Below, one piece after another: positions 22,645 to 33,954 of a stretch of DNA of 64,000 nucleotides. The position numbers and the translations under genes are program-made. The first letter of the stretch is position 1. Each line of letters begins with the position of its first letter. The stretch lies in assembly GCA_029747585.1 (NCBI GenBank), contig JAPEVF010000058.1, positions 62,001-126,000 of the forward strand. The letters run 5' to 3'. Below the pieces are notes generated by a model, which ran no database searches, was not told the origin of the DNA, and was given only the letters and a program-made list of their open reading frames with translations. Source of the stretch: Pleurotus djamor (Eukaryota > Basidiomycota > Agaricomycetes > Agaricales > Pleurotaceae).

Positions 22645-24845
22645 CTAAAGCTTTGAATGCCTCTGTTCGTATCGGCTGACGGGGAGATCAATAGTAATAG
22701 TCGCCGACCGCGAAGCCATCAAGCTCTGTTAGAGTTGGAAGTTTCTAGTAAGAATAACAACGGATAGAGATAGACAGGTAGTTGACTCACAGATGTAACA
22801 GGCATGTCGGACCATTGGTAAGCAGCTGCAGTGCATTCTGCGAAATGTCAGATGTTTGCGATCATCTAGGGTATTTCAAGATGAAGGGTACTGACCAAAG
22901 GAAATTGGGGCGAGGGAGTCGCTTCGGAAGAGTGAGAATCCACCGAACGGAAGGCTTTCAAAGTAGCCGAGCTACGAAAACTGTGCGTCAGAATTTAACA
23001 TCCTTTTTATGCATGAGATGATGACATCCATACCGTTGTATTGAATCTCGTTGACCACTGGACACCGTTTCCTCGGACAATCCCTGTCTGCTCTCCCTTA
23101 TGATAGTCAATACTACTCTCGTACTGCGCCGGAAAAGTGAACGCCTCGGTCGCGTTCTGACGGAACATCTGCATTTCCTGAGAGAACACGATCGGATCTT
23201 GTATCACAAAGCATAAGCCAATGCATCCGCAGNCGAAAAAAAAATCACATACAATTCGTATTGTCGCCGTTAACGACGCCCGTATTAGACACAGGCAGCT
23301 GAGTTATCGCTCTTCCCGCACCCTTCGGCGTCACCGAGTATCTATACTCGTACGACGAGAAAACAGGGCGTCCAGCTGTGGCTGAACCGCCGTGCACCAA
23401 TGCAACGTAGACAGCACCGCCATTGGCCACAAAGTCGTCACCTGGAGGGGCTCCGACGACGTAAATGTACGCGTCGATGTGCCATTGAAGGTTTAGATAG
23501 TTCGATACGGTGATGTTCGAGATGCCGCCGTTTATAGGTGTGAAGGTTTGACTGGAGATAAAGGTACCATTAGTGAGTGTTAGTTTGTGTATACAAGAGG
23601 GGATTGGGTGATACACACAGGCGAAAGAACGAGGTTCCATATGGGGGCCTAAGCCGATTTACATATCTTGGTGGGGGGTGTTCTACCTCGTGATGATGTC
23701 CACGACTGTTTTCCCGTCGACAAACATCTTTCAGAGGCTCGTATGCGCTCAGAGGTATATTAATATTGATCGTCGCCGTTTGTGAGGCTTTCAGCGTCTA
23801 TGTATTGGGGAGAGCTGTTAGCAAGTAAGAAAGGAAAGATGAGAAATGTGACACACAGGTCCAGAATGCCAGTCGGTCCCAGCTCGGTGCTGGTAAACGG
23901 CTGCGGTACATTCTGCACGGGGTTATATCAGGTCGGGTAACAGATTTAAAGCTTTGAAACGAGGGATGCTTACCGAAGGAAATTGAGTCAAGCGAGTCGC
24001 TCCGGAAGAGGGAAAACCCACCAAATGGGAAGTTCGCACCGGTATCAATCTACGATGGTATCAAAGAGTAAGCAGGGACTTGAATTCCTTCAGTCGAAAA
24101 AAATCTCGCACCGATTTCTCCAATTTCGTTGACCATTGAACACCATTCCCTTGAACAATCCCAGTCTGCTCGCCCTTATAATAATCAATACTATTCTCAT
24201 ACTGAGCAGGGAACGTGAACGCCTCGGTCGCGTTCTGACGGAACATCTGCATCTCTTGGGTGAATTTAATCGGATCTTAAAGCATGTGAGCAAGCGCATC
24301 CATGATCCTAGAGAAAGCCTGGGAAGAGAGAATGACATACAGTTCGTATTATCCTCATTGACCACGCCGGTGTTGGACGAAGGTAGCTGGGTAATAGCTC
24401 TTCCTGCACCCTTTGCAGTTACGGTATACCTGTACTCGAGCGACGAGTTAGCGGGGGTTCCCGTCTTCGCTGAACCACCATGGACCAAAGCGACGAAGAC
24501 GGCGCCGCCGTTCGTCACGAAGTCATCACCAGGAACGGCTCTAACGACGTAGACATGCGCGTCAATGTTCCATTGAAGGTCCAGAAATGTCTTATGTGAT
24601 TTGTCCGTAATAGGTCCGTTTACAGGCGTGAAACTTTGACTGGATGTAAGGATACCATCAATCCATGAGTGAGTGTTTCTCAGAGAGGAAGGGAAAACGT
24701 ACAAGCGATAAAATGAGGTTCCATTCGGAGGCATGAGTTTATCCACGTATCTTGGTGGGAGACGCTCCTGACCCTGGTAGTGTCCATGACCGTCTCCCCG
24801 GCGACAAGTTTCTTCCACTTTGCGTTTCGCGAGTGCGTGAGTCAT
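22645..24845 (-). CDS. Unrecognised SKL-ending protein, in-frame fusion of copies 3 and 2
   Basis: It starts MTHALAKRKVEETCRRGD at 24845. The first domain runs through the family motifs (LDLQWNIDAHVYVV, GAGRAITQLP, EMQMFRQNATEAFTF, FPFGGFSLFR, ECTAAVYQ). Its last exon (TLKASQTATININIPLSAYEPLK) then continues without stop or intron into a new N-terminus (DVCRRENSRGHHH, PPPRYVNRL) and a complete second domain. The second domain ends EQRHSKL, stop at 22645-22647. The internal copy has lost the SKL, so the fused protein of roughly 550 residues carries it only at the true C-terminus. Introns follow the positions seen in copy 1; one acceptor near 22980 must be TTCGTAG|CTC to avoid a stop. The N at 23233 is intronic. 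Fusion by loss of the intergenic region after tandem duplication is inference. Confidence 0.7.
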
Positions 24846-26638
24846 CTTGAAAATGAGAAAAAGATTTGTGAGACAATGTAAAAGAAGAAGGTAAGAGGCT
24901 AGTTGATGCACTCACTTCGACGCTGGAAGTGAGTTATTTATATGATCCCGTGGAGTTGGGGTTTCCTTGAAAACATCTAACATCACGCTGGATTTAGACA
25001 AACATTGAGCAGCTTGTGGAGTCGCGCAGTGGAACCGAAAATCGGCTATCATTGACTTGCATTTCTCCAGGGTGGAGAGGCAGTGTAATCCTTGCATAGC
25101 AAGTGAGATGCAGGCTTAAGTTGTTTAAGTATTATTGTATATCGCTTGTACTCACTAAAATGCAGGCGCAACCGAGTTTGCAACGAAGTCTGACATGACA
25201 ACACGGAATTTCTGGAGTTCCGTCGTGTAAATTGGGTAAAAATGGTGCGTCAAGAGTTGGCCTAGCCATAGAGAGTCGACATTAGCCCTGGCTAGCGTCG
25301 GAGAGGACGATCCCATGATGCAAAAGCAATTCGCTGGGTCAACACAGAAGGCTTGAGGCTTGGAGCTTGGAGCTTGACCTTGCGGCCTGAGGAGACGTTC
25401 AAGATAAGCCGCGGAGTACATATCATCACGAAAGTGCGGTCTAGACTGGTCATCTGTCGTCTTTCACGTCGTGAATGCGACACGCAGAGCCCACACGATG
25501 GCAGCACACGACTAATGCTGGGCGCTGGATCCCCATCGTCGCTGCCGCTGCTCGATGAGGGGTACGAATTTCAGGAGATTTGGGACGCGGTTGCTATGCA
25601 GGAAGAAGTACATTCAACACTAGCCCATGTTGTCGTGAGCCATTGGCGAACGGTGTGCAAAGTGGAGATGGAGTCCGTCACGCGTTCCTATAGTTATTTG
25701 CAGGCAAACTGTTATGTGCTGGTGAGATAGAGTAGACATAAAAAAAGCAGAAAACGGTAGAAAGCAAATATGTCACAGCAACTGAAGATATGAATGGACG
25801 TCCGCCTCAATGTCATAAGCCAGGATGCGGTCATTGATGGACTCTGGAAGACGACCTGCACCAAAGAGTTGTTGAGTAAACAGCAGACAAAAAAGGAGCA
25901 AAGTCCCATGGACATACAGAGTAACCAAAGCATCCAATCCCGAAGCCATTGTGAGGGTTCCCCTCAGTTTGTACCCGAAACCTCCTCCTTTCCCCCTTTC
26001 CCCTTTTCCCCACATCACATGCCGTTCATTTCCATTTCGAGTCTTTCCTTTCTACTTCCGCACTTCCAACACGCCCACCCTCTTTAGTTCTCTCTCCTCC
26101 ATCTTCGCGTTTTACATACAGGTTCTTCAATCCATCCTCTCGTTACATTCTCCCACCCAACTAGCGAATCAGTACGCCACTCTTTTCCTGAGAAAACCGT
26201 GTCGTTCTCGACGCGATTTTCATTTCACACTTCTCTTTTTTTCTGTTCTATCTTCGTACCTTCGTACATCCACCCTCTTTTCATTTTTCAAACTACCAAC
26301 TTCATACACTCTCTTCTAGTATAAATACCTCATGTGTTCCCTACAGCAGGAGCTTATGAATCTACGAGCTCATTTTCCCCATCTTTCCATTGTCCGAGGC
26401 CTTTCTTTCAATTTCGCTCTCATTTTCTAGCATTTTCTTCGCCGTTCCATCCGACTTCACGACTATTCACCTTCGCTCTCGCTACCGACTTCGACTCTCT
26501 GACCGACCGATTAACTGATTAACCGACTTCGATTATCCGATATTGACTGACCGCCACCGCCACCGACTTCGACTCTCTCTGCTCTGACTTCGCCGCCTTC
26601 TGCTGTCTCTGCGCCGCTTCACAAGGGACGTACCACCA
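24846..26638. other. Gene-poor stretch with pyrimidine-rich tract
   Basis: No supported gene. From about 25975 to 26600 the + strand is strongly C/T-rich, with several loose repeats of ACCGACTTCGACTCTCT near 26480-26580. Frames here are compositional artefacts. Confidence 0.45.
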
Positions 26639-28041
26639 CTACACCACATCATCACCCCACCACCACCACCACTCTCCGAGATCTAGAGAAGATATAGCCC
26701 ACTGGTCAGCCGGAGGCGACCAACTCGCATTGCAACACCCCCCTTTAACATCACACCATTCCTGCCACCAAGTCTTCATCTTCTTGTTATCGCCTCTCCG
26801 CTTCGCCACCGCGAGGATCATAGCAATCCTCTTCATCCGGATGTCCTCATATGCTTTTGCAGCTCGCTTGACGGATTCACCGACTTCGAAGCGCTGATCG
26901 GCCGAAAAGTGCTTGAGAAGGGCGCTGATACATAGAGCATCTTCGACGGCACACGAAACGCCTTGTCCAGAGTCTGAAGGCAAGGCATGTGCAGCATCGC
27001 CAACGAGGATGATACGACCGGATTCGCTAGACCAAGAGGGTAATGTAGGACAAATGTAGCGTGGAAGAACCAGAAGGTTCGTGTCCGAAACGACAGCATC
27101 CAGCCCAGACACCCCAGAGGTGGGCTCGCTACCAAGATTGATGAGTGTTTGGAAGACGGGTGCGCTAGGAGAATCGAATTCAGACGTCCATGCACCATGT
27201 CTGGCTAGTAGCTGTTGGACGATGCCAGATAGACGCGAGGAACGTGTCGGAGGTTCAGAGGTCTCGTATGTCGACCACCACATGACTTTCTTCGGAGGAT
27301 TCTGGCTATCGGCTAAACCAAAGCCAAAGAACCCTTGAGCTCCAAACGTCATGTTCAAAGGATCGTGCTGTAGACCTGCTTGAAGGGTCTGGGGAAGGCG
27401 TTCAAAGGGAACGAAGCCTCCGATACCAGTAAAACCTCTGTAAAATGGAGGAGTCAGATCATTTAGAAGAAATTCTAAGACAAACGGGGCACGTACTCAT
27501 ATACAGCTTGGTAGTCTTCGCCGAACAGAGATGTCCGGCACGCACTCCGTACGCCATCAGCGCAAATGACAAGGTCGACAGTTCCAATGGCGCCGTCAGA
27601 GAACGATACCTCGACTCCAGCGTCTCCAGGTAATTCCTTCATCGACACAACCTTCGTCCCCCACCTGACAACGCCCTCCTCGACACCCAGGAACAATCCT
27701 TCATGAACAACAGCTCTCGGACACAGCACCTGGTCGAATCCATACCGCTCCTTCCTCCCGTTCCAAAATCGTCCCAAAAGCGCGCCCCTCGAGTTCCGGA
27801 ATGACATGATCCCTCCCGCATAACCATGCGATTGGATATACAACAGAGCGTCAGGATGCACCGACTTCAACGCACGAAGACCGTTTGGCGCTAGTCCGAG
27901 TCCGCCGCCCAAGATTGATTGAGTCGACGATGGGGATTCATGGGACTCGCAGACTGAGATTTGAGCGTCGGGTAAGTGTTTTCGGAGAGCATGATACGCG
28001 GAGAGGCCTGCAATCCCACCACCCACGATTAGGACCTTCAT
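26639..28041 (-). CDS. FAD-dependent monooxygenase (salicylate hydroxylase-like)
   Basis: Two exons (27497-28041, 26639-27437) separated by a 59-nt intron give 447 residues, typical of class A flavoprotein monooxygenases (PF01494). The start at MKVLIVGGG places the Rossmann GxGxxG (VGGGIAGL) at the N-terminus. Further signatures are the DG motif ICADGVRS and the GD motif ILVGDAAHALPSDSGQG. These enzymes use NAD(P)H and O2 to hydroxylate aromatic or polyketide substrates; which one cannot be told. The predicted C-terminus holds five consecutive Trp encoded by a (CCA)n run just before the stop, which is unusual and may mean that the true end lies slightly upstream. No clear biosynthetic cluster surrounds it. 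Confidence 0.88.
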
Positions 28042-28324
28042 GAGGCGCAAGGAAAAGAGGTTTGCCGTAACGAAGCATGATTCGGCGCTCCCCGTTCAAC
28101 AAGCGTCGCGATGAGCTTCTCGTGATAATCATATCAGCCCCAGCTTAAGCGTCTGGAGCACAGCAGTTGGCGTCTAGGCCTGGTGGGGGTAGTTTAAGCG
28201 GCTGGTAAGTTGAATGGGGGAAGCGGCGCGTGCGGTCCCAGATACCGTCATAGTTGGTTGATGAGAATGAGAAAAAAAAGTGACAGAAAATCAGTCTTAT
28301 ATGTATGTACACGTGATAATCCTC

Positions 28325-28789
28325 CTATATAAGCTCTCCTAAACCATTAATTATGCTGGAAATCCGACTGTCAAACGCGATCAGCGTTATTTCAAGTTCA
28401 GTTGCGCAGTAGAGAGTCTTACCCTTCTCCCGAAGAGACAAGTTGGCCTTTTCACCTAGTTCAAGAAGCTCTTTGCACTCCTTTAGCGCACGAGCGAGTT
28501 TCCCAAGTGCTTCGTACACTTGGCAATCATTCATCGTCCCTGACTTCAATCGAGCGTCGATTCCTTCAATGGTCGTTCTCAAATTTTCTAAATTCAGTGA
28601 AAAACGTAAGTGATAGAACGCATTTGCTGAGAGAGCTTCGGACTCACCGTCGCCTTGGTTGACGATGGAGTTGTGATTATTATGGCCACCGATGTTTCCA
28701 CCAAGTTGATTTCCAGCATAGTAATCGCCAGAGAATGCGTGAATTGGTAGGCCGGCAGCGGCGGGGTGCATCTTAGCTGAGTTTTCCAT
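28325..28789 (-). CDS. Small Gly/Asn-rich plus helical protein
   Basis: Two exons (28648-28789, 28325-28587; 60-nt intron) give 134 residues. The first 47 hold a Gly/Asn/His-rich segment (NQLGGNIGGHNNHNSIVNQGD). The remainder is an amphipathic helical region (ENLRTTIEGIDARL, LGKLARALKECKELLELGEKA). The short Gly/Asn motif beside a helical bundle recalls prion-like signalling motifs of fungal cell-death proteins, but the match is by eye only. An ATG further upstream (28927) is possible and would add 46 Ser/Thr-rich residues. Confidence 0.5.
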   Translation of the reverse strand: MENSAKMHPAAAGLPIHAFSGDYYAGNQLGGNIGGHNNHNSIVNQGDGESEALSANAFYHLRFSLNLENLRTTIEGIDARLKSGTMNDCQVYEALGKLARALKECKELLELGEKANLSLREKGKTLYCATELEITLIAFDSRISSIINGLGELI

Positions 28790-30686
28790 TGAATTAAAGT
28801 GGGTTTGTAGAGTAGATGTGGTGAACAGTGAACTTGTGAAGTTGAGCGAGGAAGAAATACTGACGAGCCGCCTGTGCCCGAAGAAATGAAGGTCGTTTGT
28901 CGTTAAAGTTGAAGCTGATGAGGTCAAGCTAGTCCAGCTTGCCTAGTTTATAAATCGTTCTCTCATACCTCAGAGAGGACGGTAGCGAACCGAGGACTAG
29001 CTCAGACTTCCCCTTTTGGAACAAAAGATCGTTGGCGGTATCCATTCAAGACGGGCGACAAGTCAAAGCAACGTCGCAGAGTACAAAAGAAAGGTACGTG
29101 AGCTACGCCCACACATCACTTCGTGGATGCATCCCTCGTGTGTCCCTGCTTCGTGTGGGTGCACTCAATTGAGTGAATCAGAAAAAGGACAATACGAAGC
29201 CGAATGCGGTACCGAGTCGACCAGGTTTCATGTTCGACGTTGACGGATTCACATGAGCATGAGTGGGCGTTTTCGACTCTGTCGAGAGAATAAGGAGATT
29301 TGCTTTGGGAAAGCACCAAAGAGGAGGTCAACAAGATACTTGAGGCGAGTCTGCGGCAGGCAAAATTGATGCAAGATGCAAGGCAAACTTGAGGTAAACT
29401 TACGTATTCGATTCCTTGCTGAGAGCACGTACTTGAGACTCGAAAAGACCTAGAGAGGCATCGATGGTCAGACGCCAGCGCATCGTTGCATCCACGGGTG
29501 TCGGATAAGGTGAGATTAGGTCAAAGCTGGCGCTTGAAAGCACGATGCGACGTCACATTTCGGCGCTCATTCCGAGGCCATCTCTCTTCTTTCTCATCTC
29601 CCTAGACTAATATTGAAGAGGCTCGTATCTAGCACGGGTTCCATCACAATTCATTCTCGTAAAGACTCGGTCAAACCTCATGGCAACAAATGCCAAGTAG
29701 GCTGGCTGTTAACCAATCGTGTCAAGATGAAAGGGCTGTTTCGGGCCCCAATCCTTCTAATAGAACGAAATCAATCGCTCGAAGACTTCCTGTCCTTTTG
29801 GGGGGTTCTTTTTGAAAAGCTCTTTGTGCAGCTCAGGAACTGCTCACCTCATCATGGCTGTAGGCTTCGGTAATGCATCAAAACGGGTTGAAGGTGTCGA
29901 AGGCAAGAACACCTTCAAGATCACCTATCGTCTTGGACTCATCCTCTTTCTCAGCCCTACTTATACCGCACTATCATACGTTCATCAACTGACCTCGCAC
30001 AAGATGCGTGTAGCTTGATAACGCCAGTAAATATATCGGCATCGATGGGAAAGCTCTCAGCATCTTAGTGGCCGCTGTCATTTCCTGCGACTCTCTGGGA
30101 CCTGCATGGCAGCTCAAGCCTGAATCTCCCAGTCAACATGTGGCCTTTGAAGTCACGATTCAAACTTCTCGAGATCTTAATCTCCTCGCAATCTCGGAGA
30201 GTTCGCCTCATCATCCACAAAAGTTGCATGGGTCTATACACCTTCCAGCCGATGACAAACCGCTCCCTTGGCCTACCTCCTCAAATGGTCCTGATGTCAA
30301 TACAGCTTTGAATAACGCCATGGACAGCTGGCTTGTGCGTGGTGGCAAGATGCTTAAATTTAGAGTATTCCCGAGGCGGCCCTTGATCATGATATGCTTA
30401 AACGCCGAAACGAGTACAAAGATGAAAACAAGATGAGGGCAAGAACAAGGCATCCTTCCCAGGTACTCCTGTAGGATCATACCTGACGACCGATTGACAG
30501 CCATTCCTCCGTCGATGACTCTCAAAGCCAAAGGTGACTTGACCCCACTAGGTCCCGACTACCTTGTCAATGAACTCGATTTGTCCCCGCCACCATCGTC
30601 GGGATCTTTACCGTATTCTCAAGACCTTTATAAACTGTTGTACGTCGCACCCACAAATCCCGATCATCCCGCCATTTGGACCCACA
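28790..30686. other. Unassigned stretch with short frames
   Basis: Frames at 29016-29243, 29613-29873, 29812-30018 and 30068-30436 (+) lack motifs and a connecting splice pattern. I cannot support a gene, although the last, with a DVNTALNNAMDSWLVRGGK segment, looks faintly coding. Confidence 0.3.
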
Positions 30687-31735
30687 ATGCTTCACAGTGA
30701 ACACACTTCTTTCAGTCCCACTACAACCGTTGATTCTAGGCTCCGATCTGGCTCAGACACCATCCCAGATGCCATTATCTCGTCTCTCAAGCTCGTGCTT
30801 TCTGCCTCTGAAGCGGTCCCATTTCCAGCCGTAGCCATCGCAGCCCAGCTTGCGCTAAAAGTCTTGGAGAAAGTCTCGGTGAGGTGCCTGTAATTTTTCG
30901 ATTATTGTGTCTTCATCTCACACAAGCTCTCTGTGCGTTCTAACAGCAAGTCAAGCAGAATAAAAAGGCGTTTACCGACCTCGCATACACTGCTGGCGAC
31001 GTAATAAGGACTGTTTCGGACGTGCTACGCCAGCAAATTGCGGCGTCTGGTGCGGACATCTCGCAGAGCTTCCATTCGGACATCGACAAACTCCTAAGGT
31101 TTGGTCTTCGTGCCTCCTCATCAGCAAAATTTTTGACCCTTGCTTCTCGGTGTGCTATAGTACGATCAGAGCGATACATAACCTCGTTTGCCAACATGTC
31201 GGCCGAGGATACTTCAAGCGCTTTTTCCAGTCAAACAAAGATCTCAGCCAAATATCGCAATATCAAGAAACGCTAGAGGCTGCTCAAAACCACTTCATGG
31301 TACGAATTTTGATCTCGGGTTAGACGCTATGTCTAAGACGGCTGATCTATCACACGTCGTTTGATAATCTTTACAGCTTTCCTCGACGGTCGGTGTCAGG
31401 GCGACAGTCGAGCGAATAGAGAGAACCATATCTCAACGTCCGCTCTACAACATCACCCCAAGCGTCTGTATCAGGAATTATGGGAGCGGTGTTGTAAACA
31501 ATGTGACTGGTGAACAGAGCAATAATAACTATCATCATTACGGTACTCTTCCATTCATCATATCAAGGAACGCTCGCTTTACAGCCTTCATCAATAGGCG
31601 TCTCTGCGTTCAGGGATATGTACGCTACACAATCGCTTACCGGACAGTACCACCGGTACTCAGCGCGGGGCAACTCACATTTACACGGCTGCCAGTGGTA
31701 AGTCGGGTGGGGAAACGGTATGCTCGGTCCTAGAC
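30687..31735 (+). CDS. HeLo/MLKL-N-like helical protein with Asn/Gly motif, no NTPase
   Basis: Exons 30687-30878, 30947-31098, 31161-31299 and 31377 onward. The first three encode a helical region (ISSLKLVLSASEAVPF, ALKVLEKVSQQVKQNKKAFTDL, GDVIRTVSDVL) of the kind at the N-terminus of Agaricomycete STAND proteins, related to the four-helix MLKL/HeLo domain. Exon 4 gives VERIERTISQRPLYNI, then an Asn/Gly segment (SGVVNNVTGEQSNNNYHHYG). In complete STAND proteins a NACHT or NB-ARC domain would follow; here the frame ends within about 60 residues. The 3' structure is uncertain, since a donor at 31543 could lead to either of two exons. It may be a stand-alone effector or a truncated STAND gene. 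Confidence 0.55.
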
Positions 31736-32089
31736 GCTGTCGTCGTTGTAAAAGTAATTTATTATGCGGTGGTTAGGGAGGAAAGCGTTTCGCACTATCT
31801 CCCTCGATAGTCTTTCGGAAGACTCTTTCCCAGTTTCTCCAACTCCAGTGAAAGAGGTAAGCAAGATGATACAGTGCACCTGGCTAAGAGAGGCCGCGGA
31901 GAAGAAAAACCACAACGTGGCATAGACGCCGCAGGCGCTTAGCGGAATCAACATTGTCTCGAAAACCATCGTCGTCGTCCAGTTCGTCCATGAGACACAT
32001 AGATTCCGAACGATGGCGACACATGTGCGTGGATGTCTTGGCCTCAAACGAGCTGTTAAGGTACCAATACCGCGTCATTCGAGTGGCCT
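31736..32089. other. Intergenic
   Basis: No supported gene. It lies upstream of AT-hook copy 2 and probably holds its promoter. Confidence 0.35.
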
Positions 32090-33391
32090 GTGAGTCTACA
32101 GAGATTCCTCAGAGTCACTGCATTGCTGATATCGAACAATGCCAGGCCAGGTTCGACTTATCTTCAACACGTCCTTGGACATCATGGGCGTACTGTGCAC
32201 GTATCGGTGACGACGCATCTACGTCATTCTCCACCACGCGTGACGTTGTCGCGGTTACCTTTGACTCTCGGGCTCGAGACCCCATCGCCCTCATCGTACT
32301 CTTCTTCTTCTTCTTCTTCAAGTTCCTCTACCTCTACCCCTCAGCCACACCGTCACGGGTCCCTGTCATCCTCACGTGATGCCCCCGACACAAGTGCACA
32401 ATCAACTCCAGAGCCTGCCAGTGCTAGCGATGCCTCAGTTCCACCAGCCAAAAGACGAAGAGGACGGCCGAAAGCAACACCGCCAACTGAAGCAGCTGCC
32501 CGTATTGACAGTGACGTTGGATCTTCGCTTGATGCCTCTGCTACCTCTGTGAATAAGACACTCACGCAAACACCGAGGAAGACAGCTTCGGATATACCGG
32601 ACGACGCTCAACCCTCGGGAACGGTCAAAGCAAGGGGGGNAGGGCAAGAATGCTGATGAAAGGACTGAAAGAGAAAGGATCGCAGCTACGGTTGATGCCC
32701 AGAGGAACTTTGCGCGGAAAGTTGTGAAAGCATACGAGAAGCTGGAAAAGCCAAGGGCAACGAAGAAGATCGTAGCTACGGAGGGCCCATCGAATGAAAT
32801 TCCTGGCGATGGGAAAGGAGAGCCGACGACAGCAAAAACCAAACAATATTGTCGAACCGCCCCACACGCTCCTCCAAACCCCAACCCGAAGGCAGCTCCC
32901 AAACCAAAACCAACCCTCACCCCGAAACGCAACACCCTCACCCCAAAACAAAACGAACGCGCCAAAGCAAAATGGGAGGCATATCTTAGAACCGTCAGAA
33001 TGTGTGAAGAATCACAAAGAAGGATAATTAGTACTGACCCCGAGGGGGTCTTCATGTCTCCGCACGTCTATGACAGGGAGATGAATACTTGGCATTACCT
33101 CCGGCGGAAGGGATGTGGAGAAGGGGGGGGGNAGGTTGATGGGGTGGTTGGATGACGAAGACGGCTATTATGGAAGATTAGATGACGAAGATGATGAGGA
33201 CGATGACGATGACGATGAAGACGAAGACGAGGACGATGATGAGGACGATGAAGACGACGACGATGAAGAAGAGATGAAGACGACGATGAAGATGAAGACG
33301 ATGAGGTTGCGATGAGGAAGACGACGACGACGATGAAGACGACGACGATGATGAATACGATGGTCGCAATGGCTATCGTCGAAGAAGATGA
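32090..33391 (+). CDS. AT-hook protein with acidic tail, copy 2, frame interrupted
   Basis: Paralogue of 18059-19129. It shares a Ser-rich N-terminus after LGLETPSPSS, the AT-hook AKRRRGRPKATP, the helical segment NERAKAKWEAYLRT, the RLMGWLDDEDGYYG motif, a long Asp/Glu run and a related end (EYDGRNGYRRRR, stop 33389-33391). The frame changes at N 32640, at N 33132 (both in G runs) and once more inside the GAY repeat near 33260-33310. The first two are probably base-call problems; the third could be real slippage. The N-terminal limit is uncertain. A (CTT)n tract at about 32302 encodes poly-Ser. Likely nuclear if expressed. Confidence 0.6.
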
Positions 33392-33954
33392 ATCATGCCT
33401 TCTCGACGTCTTTCATCCCCCAGTCTCGTCGTTCGTCGACCTGGGTTGACACCTGGAGCTCTCAAGATCTCATTAATCATTGCCCACGCAGACTGGTCTC
33501 TCGTGTTTGGGGGCTGTATACTGGCGGTATGGGGCCTTGGTCGACTTGGGAACTATCAAGCTCAAGTCACTGAGCTTGCTACCCGCTTGTCTTTCGGGCT
33601 CGACGCCTTCGTCAGATTCAACATCTCCCTCGTGCTTGGGCGCTTAAGCGCTGTCCTCGGAGCGCCCGCTTGAAGCCTCCAGTGACGGATGACATCGATG
33701 ATCCATCAGACTTCCCTTCCCCAAAGTCCAACCCGCGGTGCCACTTTCTGGACTGGCGGGTACCCATCCTCGAGGGCTTACGCTCTTCCTCTCTGCCTAC
33801 TACCATAACCTCTCGGAGCTAATGATGGCCGCCGCAGTATGGGTCATTTCGTTGTAGACCCAGACTTCAGCTCAAGCATGACTTCGCATGCCTACCGTAA
33901 CCCTACGCAAGCGTGTGTGTATGCAACCTATATACAACGATACCCTTGCGGTCC
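33392..33954. other. Unassigned stretch
   Basis: A 92-residue frame (33395-33673 +) has one hydrophobic segment (IIAHADWSLVFGGCILAVWG) but no known family and no counterpart after AT-hook copy 1. Left unassigned. Confidence 0.3.

Noticed and set aside
18059..25000. A secondary-metabolite cluster extending to the monooxygenase at 26.6 kb
   Set aside because: No synthase, transporter or regulator of such a cluster is visible; one flavin enzyme is not enough.
25353..25730. 125-residue plus-strand frame
   Set aside because: No recognisable motif, and overlapped by equally long minus-strand frames; not enough to call a gene.
25951..26522. Plus-strand Phe/Ser/Leu-rich frames suggesting a membrane protein
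   Set aside because: They arise from the C/T-rich tract; no start context, splice support or motif.
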